A stretch of DNA of 45,794 bases, taken from DSCS01 sp035391585. Lineage in GTDB: Bacteria; Macinerneyibacteriota; Macinerneyibacteria; Macinerneyibacteriales; DSCS01. Each line of letters opens with the position of its first letter. The stretch's first letter is position 1. Below the pieces are notes generated by a model, which searched no databases, was not told the DNA's origin, and was given only the letters and a program-made list of their open reading frames with translations. The stretch is taken from contig CAZNOX010000015.1 of NCBI GenBank assembly GCA_964574875.1, forward strand, positions 1 through 45,794. Direction: 5' to 3'. The position numbers were made by a program, and so were the translations under genes. This document shows positions 42,765 through 45,794 of this stretch, piece by piece.

Positions 42765-44463
42765 CCGTCATACTGTCAATAAGATCGCTGCAGGAGAAGT
42801 GGTGGATCGTCCCCGGTCTGTGATCAAGGAGCTGGTGGAGAACGCTTTGGACGCGGGAAGTGACAGGATCACGGTTTCTGTGGGGAGCTCACCGTTGGAC
42901 CTCATGGAGGTGGCTGATAACGGTTCCGGCATCCCCTATGATGAGATCCCGCTGGCTTTCCGCCGCCATGCCACATCCAAGATCACCAATATCCATGATC
43001 TGGAACATCTTTCCAGTCTGGGTTTCCGGGGAGAGGCTCTCCCCAGTATCGCTTCTGTCTCCCGTTGTTCCATGGTGACCAGATGTGATGATGAGAGCCA
43101 TGGCGGGCGTATTGAGATCGTGGGAGGGAAACAGACACTCTGGCAGGCTTCAGGGCGGGAGAGGGGAACCACTGTCCGCGTTGAAAACCTTTTTTATAAT
43201 GTCCCCGCACGGCGTAAGTTTTTGAAAACGCCTTCGTACGAGTTCCGTCTGATCAGGGAGTTCATGGAGACGACCGCTCTTCTCACAGCGTCACGGGGAA
43301 CCGAACTTCTCCTCCGGAGAGACGCGGAGACAGTCCTCCATGTGGGGCGCGATGAGACTCTTTTTCAACGGATCGAAGCACTTTTCGGAGAGGGTGTGAG
43401 CCGGGCTCTTGTCCCGGTGGAACGTCAAAGCGGGGCTCTCTCTGTGAAGGGATTCGTTTCGGGAGGAGATGCCGTCAACCGTCATTCAGGCCATATGTAT
43501 CTCTTTATCAACGGGAGGCCTGTAAAAGACAAAGGCTTTGTCTTTGCTGTGCGGAACGCCATGCAGGAGCTTCTGCTGCCGGGGTATTACCCCTTCGCCT
43601 TTGTCTTTGCTTCGCTTCCCCCTGACTTGCTGGATGTCAATGTCCATCCTCAGAAAAGTGAAGTGCGTTTCCTGGAAGAGCGCCGCTTTTACGGAAACCT
43701 TCATAAGGCGGTGGCAGAAGCCTTCGCCCGGATGGAGAGCCTTCCCGGAGCGTCTTTGCGCGTTGTCGAAAGAAAAAGGAATGTGTGTGAAGAGGCCGAC
43801 ATCTCTGCAGGTCAACCGGAACAGGAGACCCGCCCTTCTCTCTTCGATGCCGCCGGGCCTGTCTATACGACAGAAGACCCCATTGCGGAGCGAAACGGGA
43901 TCCGGGCAGGGGATTATCTCTTTTCCGGGATCCTTTTCAGGCGGTATCTTCTTTTCACAGGGCCTTCGTCTCTTCTTCTTGTGGACTTTCATGCTCTCAA
44001 TGAGAGGCTGGTCTATGACCGGCTCATGAAGCAGGCCGATGAGAGCGGCCGCGCTAAGATCATCCCTGAAGCTGTCTCTCTGGGACGTGTCTATACATCG
44101 CTTGTGAGCGAGTACGGGGACGAGTTCCGTTCCCTGGGTTTCGGGCTGCGTCCCTTCGGGGAAGACACGGTGGTGGTTGAAGAGGTCCCGGCCGCTTTAT
44201 CGGGGCTCAGAGATATGGAGCAGCTCCTTCGCGACCTGTGCCATCTTCTGGAAGAGGGGGGAGACCCTCTTCTTTTCCGTGAACGTATGGCCGGGCAGGC
44301 CTGCAAGGCATCGCTTCGCACAGGGGACAGGCTCACAGACGACGATATCGAGGCCTTTGCCCGGGCTCTGGAAAATGGCGGCTTTACCATGACATGTCCC
44401 CATGGACGGCCGGTGGCCCGGATCATCGGCAGCGAAGAGATCGACAGGTTGTTTAAACGGTAA
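42742..44463 (+). CDS. mutL: DNA mismatch repair protein MutL, endonuclease type
   Basis: MutL couples mismatch detection to strand incision. The 573-residue protein has the GHKL ATPase domain: KIAAGEVVDRP, ELVENALDAG, DNGSGI, GFRGEALPSI. The C-terminal domain carries metal-site segments like those of nicking MutL: ACKAS (520-524) and CPHGRP (552-557). The first endonuclease motif, usually DQHAxxE, reads DFHALNE (415-421), so the histidine and glutamate are kept but glutamine is replaced. Nicking activity is thus likely but not certain; no mutH is seen. The start lies inside the end of mutS, giving coupled synthesis. Confidence 0.95.
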   Translation: MKTIHALDRHTVNKIAAGEVVDRPRSVIKELVENALDAGSDRITVSVGSSPLDLMEVADNGSGIPYDEIPLAFRRHATSKITNIHDLEHLSSLGFRGEALPSIASVSRCSMVTRCDDESHGGRIEIVGGKQTLWQASGRERGTTVRVENLFYNVPARRKFLKTPSYEFRLIREFMETTALLTASRGTELLLRRDAETVLHVGRDETLFQRIEALFGEGVSRALVPVERQSGALSVKGFVSGGDAVNRHSGHMYLFINGRPVKDKGFVFAVRNAMQELLLPGYYPFAFVFASLPPDLLDVNVHPQKSEVRFLEERRFYGNLHKAVAEAFARMESLPGASLRVVERKRNVCEEADISAGQPEQETRPSLFDAAGPVYTTEDPIAERNGIRAGDYLFSGILFRRYLLFTGPSSLLLVDFHALNERLVYDRLMKQADESGRAKIIPEAVSLGRVYTSLVSEYGDEFRSLGFGLRPFGEDTVVVEEVPAALSGLRDMEQLLRDLCHLLEEGGDPLLFRERMAGQACKASLRTGDRLTDDDIEAFARALENGGFTMTCPHGRPVARIIGSEEIDRLFKR

Positions 44464-44485
44464 AGACGAAAAGGAGAGGGGAGAG

Positions 44486-45046
44486 ATGGATCAGGAGACG
44501 ATGAAGACAAGACAGCGTATTGAAAAGGCAGCGGTGACTCTCTTTTCTGAACTGGGCTATGAGGGTGTGGGAATGCGGGGTATCGCCCGTGAGGCCGGAG
44601 TGGCTGTCTCTGTCATCTACTACTATTTCAAAAATAAGGAGGTCCTCTACCGGGATGTGGTCCTGGCCTCTTTTCAGAATATCATGGAGCAGGCCCGCCT
44701 CTATATCGAAGAGCACAGGGGCGCCGATCTCAAGTCCATTGCCCTGGGGCTGCTGGACGCTGCGGCTGCTCTGCCGGAATCGGAAAAAGAGCGTCTCAAG
44801 ATCGCTGTCTTTGAGATCATGGGTTTCGGGAAGGCCAATCTGCTCCGCGAAGAGCTGGGGGCTCTTTACAAACAGTATGAGATGGTCTTCTACTCCTTTT
44901 TCTGGGAAAAACTGAAAAAACGGGAGGAGAGTTTTGCATCGTCACGCGTCCTCTTCGCCTATCTTTCCGCAAAGGTTGCAGAGATCGTCATCAAGGGGAG
45001 CATCCCCAGGGATACCACGGCGGGAGACCTTTCTGTCCTCTGCTGA
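44486..45046 (+). CDS. TetR-family transcriptional regulator
   Basis: The 186-residue protein has a typical TetR N-terminal helix-turn-helix (about residues 10-55): TRQRIEKAAVTLFSELGYEGVGMRGIAREAGVAVSVIYYYFKNKE in outline, with the characteristic GY...V..IA..AGV....YYYF pattern. The C-terminal helical domain binds an unknown ligand. ATG 44486 has AAGGAGAGGGGAG upstream and begins MDQETMKTRQRI; an earlier in-frame ATG at 44402 lies inside mutL. TetR proteins usually repress adjacent genes, but the neighbours are mutL and rplU, which are not usual targets, so the regulon is unknown. Confidence 0.9.
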   Translation: MDQETMKTRQRIEKAAVTLFSELGYEGVGMRGIAREAGVAVSVIYYYFKNKEVLYRDVVLASFQNIMEQARLYIEEHRGADLKSIALGLLDAAAALPESEKERLKIAVFEIMGFGKANLLREELGALYKQYEMVFYSFFWEKLKKREESFASSRVLFAYLSAKVAEIVIKGSIPRDTTAGDLSVLC

Positions 45047-45073
45047 CCCTCCTTTTTTGACGTCAATATTTGC

Positions 45074-45102
45074 TTGACACCCAATCCTTTGTGTGGTAGT
45101 TT
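45074..45102 (+). promoter_or_regulatory. Promoter of rplU-rpmA
   Basis: A perfect TTGACA (45074-45079) is followed after 17 bases by TAGTTT (45097-45102). The -10 match is weak, but TG at 45094-45095 supplies an extended -10 element. The rplU start is about 30 bases downstream, so there is little room for a leader-type ribosomal-protein autoregulatory RNA. Confidence 0.6.
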
Positions 45103-45132
45103 CTTTTTGCAGAAGAAACAGGGGGTATGACC

Positions 45133-45441
45133 ATGTATGCAGTAATCAAAACAGGCGGAAAACAGTATCTTGTCCGTGAAAATGACAAGATTTTTATTGA
45201 AAAGATCGATAAAGCCGTCGGTGAATCGGTCGAGTTTACTCCGATCATGCTCAATGACGGCACACAGATGATTTCAGATACCAAGGGATTGGAGAACGCC
45301 AAGGTCGTCTGCAAAGTGAAAGAACATTTCCGCGGGAAAAAAGTCAAAGTCTACTATTTCCGACGCAGAAAAGATTCTGATAAAATGATCGGCCACAGGC
45401 AGAATATGGTGACGCTGGTCGTCGAATCCATAACCAAATAA
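45133..45441 (+). CDS. rplU: 50S ribosomal protein bL21
   Basis: bL21 binds 23S rRNA with bL20 in the large subunit. The 102-residue protein begins with the signature MYAVIKTGGKQY and has the KVYYFRRRKDSDKMIGHRQ region that contacts rRNA, followed by VTLVVESI. ATG 45133 is preferred to ATG 45127, because AGGGGG then lies seven bases upstream and the N-terminus is canonical. rplU, rpmA and obgE in this order form one of the most conserved bacterial operons. Confidence 0.97.
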   Translation: MYAVIKTGGKQYLVRENDKIFIEKIDKAVGESVEFTPIMLNDGTQMISDTKGLENAKVVCKVKEHFRGKKVKVYYFRRRKDSDKMIGHRQNMVTLVVESITK

Positions 45442-45454
45442 GGGGAGGTGGCAT

Positions 45455-45706
45455 ATGGCTCATAAAAAAGGTGTAGGAAGCAGCCGGAACGGCCGGGACA
45501 GCGAATCAAAGCGGCTCGGGATCAAACGTTACAGCGGCCAGGATGTTCTCGCCGGAAATATCATCGTCCGTCAGCGCGGAACGAAATACATCCCCGGCCG
45601 GAATGTCGGCCTCGGTAAAGATTATACGATTTTCGCCCTTATCAACGGGGTCGTCAGCTTCTCCACACGCAGGGGAAGAAGTGTCGTTAACGTTGAATCC
45701 AAGTAA
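45455..45706 (+). CDS. rpmA: 50S ribosomal protein bL27
   Basis: bL27 reaches the peptidyl-transferase centre with its N-terminus. The 83-residue protein starts MAHKKGVGSSRNGRDSESK and has RQRGTKYIPGRNVGLGKDYT. It lacks the cleavable N-terminal extension found in Firmicutes bL27, so the mature N-terminus is made directly. GGGGAGG lies upstream of the ATG, 13 bases after the rplU stop. Confidence 0.97.
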   Translation: MAHKKGVGSSRNGRDSESKRLGIKRYSGQDVLAGNIIVRQRGTKYIPGRNVGLGKDYTIFALINGVVSFSTRRGRSVVNVESK

Positions 45707-45715
45707 TTTCCTCAC

Positions 45716-45794
45716 ATGTTTATAGATCGAGCGAAGATATACGTCCGGGGCGGCGCAGGCGGCCCCGGATGTCTCAGTTTCAGGCGGGAGAAGT
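45716..45794 (+). CDS. obgE: GTPase ObgE, N-terminal fragment (cut by window end)
   Basis: The last 79 bases encode MFIDRAKIYV, then RGGAGGPGCLSFRREK, which matches the opening of the glycine-rich OBG fold (usual form GGDGGNGCVSFRREK). Obg is a ribosome-associated GTPase essential for 50S maturation. Position directly after rplU-rpmA supports it. No Shine-Dalgarno motif is visible in the nine-base gap after rpmA, so translation may depend on coupling. The GTPase domain lies beyond the window. Confidence 0.9.
   Translation, partial: MFIDRAKIYVRGGAGGPGCLSFRREK

Overview
This is a gene-dense chromosomal window with about 39 genes, all on the + strand except two, at moderate G+C. It comes from a double-membraned (diderm) bacterium. 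Three features suggest the Fibrobacteres-Chlorobi-Bacteroidetes (FCB) superphylum or an allied uncultivated lineage: a reduced SprA-like outer-membrane protein, several lipoproteins with clear lipoboxes, and a LapA-LapB pair. The lineage call is an inference; no rRNA gene is present to test it. Shine-Dalgarno sequences are strong (AGGAGG), several starts are TTG or GTG, and many genes overlap by a few bases. No tRNA, CRISPR array, insertion sequence or phage gene is visible.

Layout. 1-7754 (+): the tail of an unknown membrane protein, a conserved membrane protein, a TPR lipoprotein, pgi, a DUF2007 protein, an OsmC-family protein, a TtcA-like PP-loop enzyme, pyrE (own promoter and a hairpin-rich leader), coaX, a bactofilin and an M23 peptidase. 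7780-9082 (-): a DUF3147 membrane protein and an AEC transporter. 9288-25735 (+): a long tightly packed run, dxs-tlyA-nadK-recN (an order familiar from many bacteria), the SprA-like protein, an unknown secreted protein, then dtd, maf, rsmB, rpe and a PLP aminotransferase. 25740-30136: a lipoprotein of unknown function with its own consensus promoter and terminator, a second bactofilin, an EF-G paralogue with altered G motifs, and a methionine-rich LolA-like exported protein closed by a strong terminator. 30184-33547: an SDR reductase, a beta-propeller lipoprotein and an Eis-like acetyltransferase. 33564-45046: an AT-rich promoter region, gyrB-gyrA, lapA-lapB, mutS-mutL and a TetR regulator. 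45074-end: rplU-rpmA and the first codons of obgE.

How it fits together. Most of the window is housekeeping: topoisomerase, mismatch repair, DNA-break repair, tRNA/rRNA maintenance, isoprenoid, NADP, CoA and pyrimidine supply. Inserted among these are envelope genes of uncertain role: the SprA-like protein with its secreted neighbour, two bactofilins, an M23 peptidase, three lipoproteins and a Met-rich LolA-like protein. I see no defence, toxin or secondary-metabolite cluster. The best candidates for undescribed biology are the SprA-like/secreted-protein pair at 14380-21511, the Met-rich exported protein at 29369-30079 and the self-contained lipoprotein unit at 25740-26721. No gene-free stretch exceeds 300 bases; the two longest (9083-9287 and 33528-33726) hold promoters and dyads.
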